Both the position numbers and the translations under genes were made by a program. The notes below the pieces were generated by a model. That model saw only the letters and a program-made list of their open reading frames with translations, did no database searches and was not told the DNA's origin. 64,000 nucleotides of DNA, from positions 3,228,001 to 3,292,000 of the forward strand of contig NZ_OZ038525.1 of assembly GCF_964036645.1 (NCBI RefSeq), given 5' to 3'. This document shows positions 35,075 to 43,214 of the stretch, piece after piece. Every line of letters begins with the position of its first letter. Position 1 is the first letter of the stretch. This DNA comes from Tenacibaculum sp. 190524A02b (lineage in GTDB: Bacteria > Bacteroidota > Bacteroidia > Flavobacteriales > Flavobacteriaceae).

Positions 35075-35117
35075 GAATTATAGCTTACACCTGTATTTAA
35101 TCAGTAAGCTATAATTC
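35075..35117. promoter_or_regulatory. Perfect 14-bp hairpin between AhpD-like gene and arsS
   Basis: GAATTATAGCTTAC (35075-35088) pairs perfectly with GTAAGCTATAATTC (35104-35117); loop 15 nt; ends 17 nt before the arsS ATG. No T run follows, so mRNA processing, stability or protein binding is more likely than termination. Confidence 0.5.
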
Positions 35118-35134
35118 TACATTCGTAACAATTT

Positions 35135-36184
35135 ATGAAGAAATCTCTTTTAGCAAGAAATAATGATTTAGCTAACACGCAACGTCAATTAGAAATTTTA
35201 TCAAATGGAATTTTTAAAGATGAGTTACCTACTTTTGCTGAAAAAATAAAGGAAACAAATCAGTTTCCTTTAAAACCTAAAAAACTTGAAATCTTACAAA
35301 TTAATGTAGGATATATGTGCAATCAAGTTTGTGCACATTGTCATGTCGATGCTGGTCCAGACAGAAAGGAAATTATGACTAAAGAGACCATGCAACAATG
35401 TTTAAATGTTATAAAAAAAACAGGAGCGCATACCCTTGATTTAACTGGTGGAGCACCAGAAATGAACCCGAATTTTAGATGGTTTGTTGAGGAGGCTTCT
35501 AAAGCAGGAATTAAAGATTTCATCGTACGCTCTAACTTAACGATTATTAGAGCTAATAAAAAATATTACGACCTTCCTGAGTTTTTTAAAAAACATAACG
35601 TTCATGTTGTTTCTTCCATGCCTCACTGGACTCGTGGTAAAACAGATAAACAAAGAGGCGACGGAGTTTTTGACAAGTCTATAAAAGCTTTACAAGAATT
35701 AAATGCCGTTGGTTATGGTATGGAAAACACTGGTTTAAAACTTGATTTGGTTTACAATCCTTCAGGAGCATTTTTACCAGGTGATCAAGCTTCTATGGAA
35801 AAGGACTTTAAAAAGGCTTTAATGGATGATTTTTCGGTTTCATTTAATAATTTATTTGCTATTACAAACCTTCCAATTAGTCGGTTTTTAGATTATTTAA
35901 TTGCTTCTGAAAATTATGAAGATTATATGTATGCATTAGTTGAAGCGTACAATCCGCATGCAGTTTCTAATGTTATGTGTACCAATACACTTTCTATAAG
36001 TTGGGATGGATATTTGTATGATTGTGACTTTAATCAAATGCTTAATTTAAAAGTAGCTAGTAAAGTAAAACATATTTCTGAATATAATGAAGAATTGCTT
36101 CAAAACAGAAATATTATTATTAATCAACATTGCTACGGATGTACTGCTGGCGCAGGAAGTAGCTGTCAGGGAACAGTAGCATAA
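35135..36184 (+). CDS. arsS: Arsenosugar biosynthesis radical SAM protein ArsS
   Basis: 349 residues. The radical SAM CxxxCxxC motif is C62, C66, C69 (YMCNQVCAHCHVDAGPDR), followed by DLTGGAPEMNPNFRWFV (the GGE-like SAM contact) and a C-terminal Cys-rich segment (CDFNQML; HCYGCTAGAGSSCQGTVA) typical of ArsS/DUF3641 proteins. ArsS attaches a 5'-deoxyadenosyl group to a methylated arsenical to form arsenosugar precursors. Flanked by the AhpD-like protein and a rhodanese. No arsM methyltransferase is in the window. Confidence 0.93.
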   Translation: MKKSLLARNNDLANTQRQLEILSNGIFKDELPTFAEKIKETNQFPLKPKKLEILQINVGYMCNQVCAHCHVDAGPDRKEIMTKETMQQCLNVIKKTGAHTLDLTGGAPEMNPNFRWFVEEASKAGIKDFIVRSNLTIIRANKKYYDLPEFFKKHNVHVVSSMPHWTRGKTDKQRGDGVFDKSIKALQELNAVGYGMENTGLKLDLVYNPSGAFLPGDQASMEKDFKKALMDDFSVSFNNLFAITNLPISRFLDYLIASENYEDYMYALVEAYNPHAVSNVMCTNTLSISWDGYLYDCDFNQMLNLKVASKVKHISEYNEELLQNRNIIINQHCYGCTAGAGSSCQGTVA

Positions 36185-36223
36185 TACATTTATTAGTAAC
36201 TGTTCTTTTAAATTATTTTTATT

Positions 36224-36715
36224 ATGAAGAACATTGTTTATCTATTTATATTTACCATAGCATTTACAACAAATGCTCAAAAAAATCTTGAACAGTTGCT
36301 AAAAAAATTTAACACAGAAAGTGTTCCTTATATTTCTGTCACTGATTTGAAAAAATCTTCAAATATTACACTGTTAGATGCTCGTGAACCCAAAGAATTT
36401 AAAGTTAGTCATATTGAAAATGCTATTTGTGTTGGTTATGATAATTTCAATTTAAAAGAAACACTTACTAATTTGCCTAGTGATAAAAATGCTAAAATTG
36501 TAGTGTATTGCTCATTAGGTATCCGCTCAGAAGATATTGCAGAAAAACTCCATAAAGCAGGTTACACCAATATATACAATTTATACGGTGGTATTTTTGA
36601 ATGGAAAAACCAAAATAACAGCGTAGTAAATAAGCAAAATAAAACTACTGAAAAAATCCACACCTTTAACAAAGAATGGAGTAAATGGCTTACGAAAGGT
36701 AAAAAGGTGTATTAA
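36224..36715 (+). CDS. Exported rhodanese-like protein
   Basis: 163 residues, signal peptide (1-18), then one rhodanese domain: LLDAREPKEFKVSHIENAICVGYDNF and active-site C96 in the loop VVYCSLGIRSEDIA, ending NLYGGIFEWKN. A persulfide on C96 would let it transfer sulfur. It is 39 nt after arsS and shares its strand, so probably one transcript. A role with arsenic or thiol chemistry is inference. Confidence 0.88.
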   Translation: MKNIVYLFIFTIAFTTNAQKNLEQLLKKFNTESVPYISVTDLKKSSNITLLDAREPKEFKVSHIENAICVGYDNFNLKETLTNLPSDKNAKIVVYCSLGIRSEDIAEKLHKAGYTNIYNLYGGIFEWKNQNNSVVNKQNKTTEKIHTFNKEWSKWLTKGKKVY

Positions 36716-36717
36716 CT

Positions 36718-36930
36718 TTATTCGCCTATCAAATCTCTAGAGCTTACCCCTAAAACTTTGGCTATTATAAAAAAACGAAATAAATCTAGTTTGGTTTTTC
36801 CTGTTTCCAACTTAAAGTAGGCATTTTGACTTAATCCTATTTTCTTCCCAAACTCATATTGAGACATTTCTAATTCCTTTCTTTTCTCTTTAATTTTTAA
36901 TAATATTTTATTGATCTTTTCTTGATACAT
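36718..36930 (-). CDS. Small XRE-family HTH regulator
   Basis: 70 residues made almost wholly of a helix-turn-helix: LKIKEKRKELEMSQYEFGKKIGLSQNAYFKLETGKTKLDLFRFFIIAKVLGVSSRDLIGE. It matches HTH_3 proteins (Cro/C1 type) and has no effector domain. Convergent with the rhodanese gene (2 nt apart). A 36-nt perfect hairpin lies 62 nt upstream, a possible operator. Confidence 0.88.
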   Translation of the reverse strand: MYQEKINKILLKIKEKRKELEMSQYEFGKKIGLSQNAYFKLETGKTKLDLFRFFIIAKVLGVSSRDLIGE

Positions 36931-36992
36931 AATTATAATATTCTTTTGAGCAAGATAAAAAATATATTTTTCTAGTCTAATTTTTTTAATTG

Positions 36993-37028
36993 CTTTTTCA
37001 ACTAAGGGAAAACCCTTAGTTGAAAAAG
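36993..37028. promoter_or_regulatory. 36-nt perfect inverted repeat
   Basis: 16-bp perfect stem CTTTTTCAACTAAGGG / CCCTTAGTTGAAAAAG with AAAA loop, then GGGTTG and a T8 run on the plus strand. It has the form of a strong Rho-independent terminator, though the only plus-strand transcript entering it would run antisense across the XRE gene; it may instead be an operator or structured RNA. Confidence 0.6.
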
Positions 37029-37147
37029 GGGTTGTTTTTTTTCTTTAGACCAACATTTTTAAAGTAGTTTTACTGCTCATTGTAATTAATGTTTACAGTA
37101 CTTATAAAACTATAATTCCAGTTAAACATTCAAATATTTAAAAAATT

Positions 37148-37654
37148 ATGAAAAAAGTTTTTTTAATAGTATTAGTCGGTATCATATCATTTTGGTCTTG
37201 TCAAAATGGTACTAATAACCTAACAGACCTTCAAAACAAACCAAATAGCCTTGAAAGCTTTTTTGAAAAAATGTCAAATAAAGATATTAAAGTAGGAAAA
37301 GAAAAAGTTCTTTTAATAAAATACGAATGGAACGTAAAAGAAGGCACTATTAAGTTAATTGATAGTAAAGAAACTGAACCTAGTTGGGGATTGGCCCTTT
37401 ATGTTGCGAAACAAAAAAACACTCTAAAAGGAGTTGATCATAACACAAAATACACTGTTAATTGTAGCAAAAGTGATCAAGATGATAAAAGCTGGACAAA
37501 AAATTGTAATCGAAGTTTAGTTTACGATTTTTTAAACTCAAGTGGACATGCAGTATATAAAGCTCCAATGGTATTTGTTCCAAATACTAAAGAATTTTAC
37601 ATTCCTTCTGATAGAGATATTACACAATTAATAGAATTACCTATTAAGCAATAG
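37148..37654 (+). CDS. Lipoprotein of unknown function
   Basis: 168 residues with a lipoprotein signal ending in WSC (C18). A soluble domain follows with two further cysteines (VNCSKSDQDDKSWTKNC) that could form a disulfide in the periplasm. I recognise no family. Own terminator after it; divergent from the XRE gene. Real gene because of its signal peptide, codon pattern and terminator. Confidence 0.75.
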   Translation: MKKVFLIVLVGIISFWSCQNGTNNLTDLQNKPNSLESFFEKMSNKDIKVGKEKVLLIKYEWNVKEGTIKLIDSKETEPSWGLALYVAKQKNTLKGVDHNTKYTVNCSKSDQDDKSWTKNCNRSLVYDFLNSSGHAVYKAPMVFVPNTKEFYIPSDRDITQLIELPIKQ

Positions 37655-37683
37655 GTATACAACTATAAAAGTTATTAAAAAAT

Positions 37684-37714
37684 AGGTAGTAATTTATTTA
37701 TACAATTACTGCCT
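37684..37714 (+). terminator. Terminator after the lipoprotein gene
   Basis: 11-bp stem AGGTAGTAATT / AATTACTGCCT (one G-T wobble) and 9-nt loop, followed by GTTTTCTTTT. Confidence 0.75.
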
Positions 37715-37838
37715 GTTTTCTTTTAAGAAAAAATGAACTCCCCCGAAGCAAATATATGGGGGATCCAGTCAAAATATTTTTTTAAACTATTCGATGTAAA
37801 GCGTTGGAGAATTAACCCTTTAGCTATTGCACTTGCGA

Positions 37839-39101
37839 TTAAAAATACTGCCCCACTCCAAACACAAAACCTCTTGACGAATTTTTAGTTAATCCATGAC
37901 CATAATCTATTCGGAAAACAGCATTGAATATTTTCTTATTTATAAATCGCAATCCAATTCCAGAATACACGCCTATATTTTCACTTTTTATAAAGTCACT
38001 TAGCGCTCCACCTGGTTTTCTCCAAGAACCAACATCAGTAAATACATTTCCTTGTAATACAAACCATTTTTTATCAATAAACGTATAACGGTATTCTGTG
38101 TTCAATACTATACTTCCTGTTCCTCTATCAACCAAAATCCCCACACCTCTTAAATTAATATTATTATCTAGTGCAAAAGGTGCAAACGGACTATTCTCAT
38201 TTGTTGATAATCCCATTCTTAAACGATTAGCCCAGTTTCCCTTTTTTCCAATTCTCTTATAATAGAAAAAGTCATTCCACGCTACTAAAAAATTATCTTG
38301 ATATGCTATTTTACTCGTTACATACTGTCCATAAAACTGACTTTTAAAGCCTTCTACATAATGATAGAAATAATCTAACCCATCATAGGTATAAACAAAC
38401 TTTAATAACTTTTTATTTATGTTTAGTTTTTGCGGAACATTATCTGCTGTATGGCCACTTAAATAATCATATTTTTCTTTAAAAAAGTTAATCCCAAAAG
38501 CTATATTGTTTTTAAAGTTTAGTTGGCATAATGCTAAAAACTCGTAAGATATATTCTGATATTTATAGTTAGCTGATTTATCATCAAAATACAAAGGTTC
38601 TTCACTACTCCAATTCTGATGATTTATTGCTATCCCAAAATGTTTAGAAAACAACGTAGGTGCTTTAAAGTTAATACCATAAGAATGAAAACCATTTTGT
38701 TGATAAAATCCACCAATAGTTATATTTCTACCTAAAAAATTATAATCATATAAACCTATTTTATAGGCTAATCGCTTATTAGTGGTTGTCCAAAAATTAA
38801 ACTCAGGAATAATAGTAAAGTTTTCTTCTATATTTATTACAACATCGTATAAATTTTCACTTGAATTAAATACCTGGTAATAGGCATAAGAAACAGCAGG
38901 AAGCCTCTTTAACCGAATAATATCTTCCGCTATTTTTAAAGAATCTAGTGGTTTCCCTTTTTGAGTTTCCAATAATTTTAAAATAGTTGATTCTTTTGTT
39001 TTTTTAATACCTTTAATTTTTACATCTAAAATCATTTTTTCCTGTGAAAATGATAGAGAAATACAAAAAATGAAAAGGAGAAGGGTGTAAAAAGTTTTCA
39101 T
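37839..39101 (-). CDS. BamA/TamA-type outer-membrane protein with one POTRA
   Basis: 420 residues, signal peptide (1-19), one POTRA-like domain (about 22-95: LDVKIKGIKKTKESTILKLLETQKGKPLDS ... VINIEENF) and a 16-strand-type barrel (about 100-420) ending in GFVFGVGQYF with terminal Phe. The motif LRGVG and VLNTEYRYTF near residues 300-335 matches the Omp85 barrel. Too short for BamA, which has five POTRAs; a TamA-like or surface lipoprotein exporter is possible. Last gene of a four-gene minus-strand run. Confidence 0.85.
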   Translation of the reverse strand: MKTFYTLLLFIFCISLSFSQEKMILDVKIKGIKKTKESTILKLLETQKGKPLDSLKIAEDIIRLKRLPAVSYAYYQVFNSSENLYDVVINIEENFTIIPEFNFWTTTNKRLAYKIGLYDYNFLGRNITIGGFYQQNGFHSYGINFKAPTLFSKHFGIAINHQNWSSEEPLYFDDKSANYKYQNISYEFLALCQLNFKNNIAFGINFFKEKYDYLSGHTADNVPQKLNINKKLLKFVYTYDGLDYFYHYVEGFKSQFYGQYVTSKIAYQDNFLVAWNDFFYYKRIGKKGNWANRLRMGLSTNENSPFAPFALDNNINLRGVGILVDRGTGSIVLNTEYRYTFIDKKWFVLQGNVFTDVGSWRKPGGALSDFIKSENIGVYSGIGLRFINKKIFNAVFRIDYGHGLTKNSSRGFVFGVGQYF

Positions 39102-39104
39102 TAA

Positions 39105-39839
39105 TTAATTTGCAATAAAGCTTTTTTGAATCACTAGGTTCACCCAATTGTCTTCACTCACTCCCATCATTGTGAAACCGTATTCATTATTGTTGATTAG
39201 TTTTGGTGGATTATCTCGTGTTACATTTAATACCACATTGTCTAGTTTGTAATACTGAAACCATTTATCATAGGTGTAGGTTCCAGATAGTAAATTATTT
39301 TTTTCATCTGTTATTACTTCAAAATAAATAGCATTTTCTTTTATTCTTCCATCACTCCAAGAAAATTTAGGCATGAGTGCACTAGATTTATCTATAATTG
39401 CACTATTTGTCCATTCAGTTGGTTTTGTTATCTGTTTTAATTTTATTGGATTAGAAACATGTAGCTTTCCTGCAGACTCATAGGTTACCACGCACCATGT
39501 TTCTATCTTATTTTCTTTAACAAACCTACCTAAGTAGCCATTAAATACATCTTGTTTTTCTAATACTACTTTATGATACTTTTTGAAGTCATTTTTATCC
39601 ACATTCAAGCCATCTGTTTCAAAATATTGAATATTAGTGGCTGATGGTATTGGATAGAAAAAAATGTAGGTGTCATCTGACAAATCTTTTGCACTAGCAG
39701 CGCACGCTATTACTTCATCTCTTTCTAAATTACTTTTATCTTCAATATAATTTTGTAAAATATTTACATCTACCTCTCTTTCTTTTGAGCATGAAAAGAG
39801 ACTTAAAATAAATAATATGTAGATTGTTTTAGTTTTCAT
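39105..39839 (-). CDS. Lipoprotein of unknown function
   Basis: 244 residues, lipobox LFSC (C17). The mature part contains IACAASAKDLSDDTYIFFYPIPSATNIQYFETD and FTMMGVSEDNWVNLVIQKSF; I do not recognise a domain. Its end is 3 nt before the BamA-like start and its start overlaps the GH113-like gene by 11 nt, so it belongs to that operon and likely works at the outer membrane. Confidence 0.75.
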   Translation of the reverse strand: MKTKTIYILFILSLFSCSKEREVDVNILQNYIEDKSNLERDEVIACAASAKDLSDDTYIFFYPIPSATNIQYFETDGLNVDKNDFKKYHKVVLEKQDVFNGYLGRFVKENKIETWCVVTYESAGKLHVSNPIKLKQITKPTEWTNSAIIDKSSALMPKFSWSDGRIKENAIYFEVITDEKNNLLSGTYTYDKWFQYYKLDNVVLNVTRDNPPKLINNNEYGFTMMGVSEDNWVNLVIQKSFIAN

Positions 39840-40830
39840 GTGCTTTTCTAATTATTTCTTCTGCTGGTTTGTTTTGTGGAGTAAACCTGTTATTATTTGC
39901 CCCTCCAACTTGATGATAATTGTGAAACCATTTCCATAAAAAGCCTCCAGCAAACCAATCTTCTTTCCAAAACTGATTGTATAAAGCTTCTAAGGCATTT
40001 TTTTGAGCTATCAAATCTACTTTTCCTTTAATTTTATTAGAATTCCATGGTTCCTTTCCTGTGTAAAACACACTTCTGTACCCGTACTCTGTAAATAAAA
40101 CAGGTTTATTAACTTTTTCCCTAACCTTGCTAATAGTATACTTATGTTTTTTCCATCCTGCTATAAACTCACTAACTGAAGGCGTTTTTTTAGAACTTAA
40201 AGGAAAATAAGCATCAATACCTATAAAGTCTAATTCATTCCAAAAGGACACTCTCTTAAATTCATCCCAGTTAGCAGCATAGGTCAATTTTCCTTTATAT
40301 ATCTTTTTAACTTCTTTTATTAACCCTTTCCAATACGTTGGTCTTTTTAACACAAACTTTTCTAACTCAGTACCAATACAAAAAATTTCAACACCTAATT
40401 TTTCAGCCAATTTTGCATAAGTAAGAATAAACTCAGAATAGGAATTTTCTAATACTTTCCATTTCTCCTCAGTATCCATTTGAATTTTACCTGTATACTC
40501 TCCTTTCCATACCCAAATTTGAGGTTTCAACATTATTTTTATGTTATTTTTCCTAAACTCAGCAACATACTGCTCAATGCCTTCTTCTGTTTCTCCAAAC
40601 CATTGTCCAGAAAAACCGAATGTTACATTAGGTGTTTCCAAGTTTTTTATAAAAGCAAAAGGCATTAACGATACATAATTCGTTAATACCTTTTTTACAG
40701 GAATTATATGTTCTTGATTAATTGCTTCAGAAGAGGCAACAAAACTAATTCCATTTATTTTTTGAGCTTGACTTTTACAAGACAAATTCAAAAAAATGAT
40801 ACTTACCAATAAGAGCCATTTATATTTCAT
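39829..40830 (-). CDS. GH113-like glycoside hydrolase lipoprotein
   Basis: 333 residues, lipobox NLSC (C18). A TIM-barrel hydrolase: KIMLKPQIWVW, acid/base candidate E155 in FCIGTELEKF, DFIGIDAYFPL and nucleophile candidate E248 in PVLFTEYGYRS, then GGFLWKWF. The pattern matches clan GH-A, closest to GH113 beta-mannanases. It would cut beta-mannan-type glycans at the cell envelope; substrate not proven. Overlaps the following lipoprotein gene by 11 nt. Confidence 0.85.
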   Translation of the reverse strand: MKYKWLLLVSIIFLNLSCKSQAQKINGISFVASSEAINQEHIIPVKKVLTNYVSLMPFAFIKNLETPNVTFGFSGQWFGETEEGIEQYVAEFRKNNIKIMLKPQIWVWKGEYTGKIQMDTEEKWKVLENSYSEFILTYAKLAEKLGVEIFCIGTELEKFVLKRPTYWKGLIKEVKKIYKGKLTYAANWDEFKRVSFWNELDFIGIDAYFPLSSKKTPSVSEFIAGWKKHKYTISKVREKVNKPVLFTEYGYRSVFYTGKEPWNSNKIKGKVDLIAQKNALEALYNQFWKEDWFAGGFLWKWFHNYHQVGGANNNRFTPQNKPAEEIIRKAHEN

Positions 40831-40853
40831 AGCCCCAAATTATTATATTTTAA

Positions 40854-41723
40854 TTAAAATAATGCTCTTAAACCAATATTAAAACTTTGTCCTAAACCAG
40901 TATCTGTACCTCTAACAAAGTTACTATACAATACTTCTAAATTTAAAACTTGTGATATTTGATATTTACCTCCAAATCCTAGTGCTGTAAAATCTTGAGT
41001 AAATTCACCAAAACGTTGTGCATGTTGTGAAAACACTAAAACAGTTGATTTATCTGTTGGAAAATAACTTAAAAACACACCCGGAATTAATGAAAAGGTG
41101 TTATTAGCAAAACTCTTTTCATCACCAAAATTATACTCTGTGTTTAACTCTGTAAATAGTTGCCATTTACCACTATCAAAAGTATAATCATAGAAAAATC
41201 TATTTTGCAAAACCCACGCAGTTTGATCTAAAAAAACACCATTAGCATCGGATTCTTCTGAAAGTAAAGGAATATGAACTGCTGTTTGAATTGAGAAATT
41301 ACCTACGTTTTCTAGAGGCTGAAACTTTATAGCTGGAGCAATAGTGGTAAGTCCTTTCCTATCTGTATTTGTATCTTCTAAACTAAAAACAGACAATGCT
41401 TGACGTCCTCCAATAGTATTTGAACGGAATTCAAAAATTGCTCCTACATTTATTCTATTGTTTTCAGAAACCCCAGTGAAAACTTCTAAAGTTGAGGTAA
41501 AATAATTTTCTCTAGGCTTATCTGCAGTAACATCATTAAAGTTAGCTTTAGTTTCTGTATATAAGTTATTAAAAAATTTAATATCCCATTGTCCTTTATC
41601 TAATAACCTTGATGGCGTATATGTTTGAATATTACTTTTTGTTTCTTCTTCCTCTTCTTGAGCGAAAGATTGAACGCTTATCATTAAGAAAGCAATTAAT
41701 AGAAGTTTAAGATTATCTTTCAT
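40854..41723 (-). CDS. Outer-membrane beta-barrel, transporter-like
   Basis: 289 residues: signal peptide (1-21), an acidic linker (EEEEETKSN) and alternating aromatic strands (WDIKFFNNLYTETKANF, NRINVGAIFEFRS, LNLEVLYSNFVRG) ending in FNIGLRALF with a C-terminal Phe. It looks like the small transporter/porin barrels of Bacteroidota. Located 23 nt upstream of the GH113-like gene; perhaps lets oligosaccharides through (inference). Confidence 0.78.
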   Translation of the reverse strand: MKDNLKLLLIAFLMISVQSFAQEEEEETKSNIQTYTPSRLLDKGQWDIKFFNNLYTETKANFNDVTADKPRENYFTSTLEVFTGVSENNRINVGAIFEFRSNTIGGRQALSVFSLEDTNTDRKGLTTIAPAIKFQPLENVGNFSIQTAVHIPLLSEESDANGVFLDQTAWVLQNRFFYDYTFDSGKWQLFTELNTEYNFGDEKSFANNTFSLIPGVFLSYFPTDKSTVLVFSQHAQRFGEFTQDFTALGFGGKYQISQVLNLEVLYSNFVRGTDTGLGQSFNIGLRALF

Positions 41724-41867
41724 TGTATATTTATTTTTTAAACTATTGCATCGGTCGACAAAATATATAGCTTCTTACAAACTACACCTATTTAAATTCA
41801 TTCTAAATTTAAGCAATTAATTAAGTTCTTAACTTTAAGTGCGACCTAATTTGCAAATCAACTCTTT

Positions 41868-43211
41868 ATGGAACACGTTGTAATTATTGGTAATGGAATT
41901 TCTGGCGTAACCGCTGCCAGACATATTAGAAAATTATCAGATAAAAAAATCACTATTATTTCAGCCGAAACTGAGTATTTCTTTTCTAGAACAGCACTTA
42001 TGTATGTGTATATGGGGCATATGAAGTTTGAAAACACACAACCTTATGAGCCTTGGTTTTGGAAAAAAAACAATATCAACTTAAAAAAAGGATATGTTAC
42101 TAAAATTCATACCTCAAAAAATGAATTAGAATTGAAAAGTGGTGAAACCATCTCCTATGACAAGCTAATTATAGCAACAGGTTCAAAACCTAATAAATTT
42201 GGATGGCCTGGTCAAGATGCTAAAGGTGTTATGGGGATGTATCATAAACAAGATTTAGAAAATCTTGAAAAATATGCTCCCGATAATAAAACGTGTAAGA
42301 GAGCTGTGATTGTAGGTGGCGGATTAATAGGTATTGAGTTAGCTGAAATGTTACACAGTAGAAATATTCCTGTTACCTTTTTAGTGCGTGAGAGTAGTTT
42401 TTGGAATATGGTACTACCTAAACAGGAATCCGAAATGATTAATAAAGAGATTTTAGAGAATCATATAGATTTACGTTTAGGTGTTAACTTAAAAGAAATT
42501 AAAACTGATAAAAATGGTAAAGCCACTTCAGTAGTAATTGCTGAAACTGGAGAAGAAATAGCTTGTGATGTTGTTGGCTTAACTGCTGGTGTTTCTCCAA
42601 ATATAGAGTTTGTTAAAACTTCCGAAATTGAATTTGGTCGTGGTGTTAAAGTGAATCGCTATTTAGAAACAAATATCTCTAATATCTATGCTATTGGTGA
42701 TTGTGCTGAACAACATGAAGCTATTGGACAACGAAGACCAATTGAAGCTGTTTGGTATACTGGTAGAATGATGGGAGAAACTGTAGCTCAAACTATTTGC
42801 GGTAATAGAATTGAATACAAACCTGGACATTGGTTTAATTCAGCCAAATTTATTGATATAGAATATCAAACCTACGGTTGGGTTTGGGCACAACCTAAAG
42901 AAAATGAAGCTCGCTTTTATTGGGAGCATCAGAGTGGTAAAAAGTGCATTCATATAAATTATGATAAATCTACTCGAAAATTTATTGGCATAAACACTTT
43001 TGGAATTCGAATGCGACATGCATTTTTTGACAATGTATTGAATCAAAAAAAGACTGTAGAACATGTTTTAGAACATTTAGCTGATGCCAATTTTGATCCT
43101 GAATTTTACAAATTACATGAATCAGAAATTGTAGCCAAGTTCAATAAAGAAAATAATACCAATATTCAATTAAAACCAAAAAGCTGGAAACGAATTTTTA
43201 GCAGAAATTAA
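41868..43211 (+). CDS. FAD/NAD(P)-dependent oxidoreductase
   Basis: 447 residues, two Rossmann folds: FAD site GNGISGVTAAR (about 8-18) and NAD(P) site AVIVGGGLIGIELAEML (146-162); the second FAD motif is YAIGDCAEQH near 280. Resembles the pyridine nucleotide-disulfide oxidoreductase family without the redox Cys pair, i.e. the NADH:rubredoxin/ferredoxin reductase branch. It starts a plus-strand run and is 3 nt before a membrane ferredoxin gene, so it may pass electrons to it. Confidence 0.9.
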   Translation: MEHVVIIGNGISGVTAARHIRKLSDKKITIISAETEYFFSRTALMYVYMGHMKFENTQPYEPWFWKKNNINLKKGYVTKIHTSKNELELKSGETISYDKLIIATGSKPNKFGWPGQDAKGVMGMYHKQDLENLEKYAPDNKTCKRAVIVGGGLIGIELAEMLHSRNIPVTFLVRESSFWNMVLPKQESEMINKEILENHIDLRLGVNLKEIKTDKNGKATSVVIAETGEEIACDVVGLTAGVSPNIEFVKTSEIEFGRGVKVNRYLETNISNIYAIGDCAEQHEAIGQRRPIEAVWYTGRMMGETVAQTICGNRIEYKPGHWFNSAKFIDIEYQTYGWVWAQPKENEARFYWEHQSGKKCIHINYDKSTRKFIGINTFGIRMRHAFFDNVLNQKKTVEHVLEHLADANFDPEFYKLHESEIVAKFNKENNTNIQLKPKSWKRIFSRN

Positions 43212-43214
43212 AAT

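Noticed and set aside
37739..37763. TCCCCC / GGGGGA hairpin after the lipoprotein gene
   Set aside because: Six pairs with a 13-nt loop and no T run; a better terminator lies just upstream, so significance is unclear.
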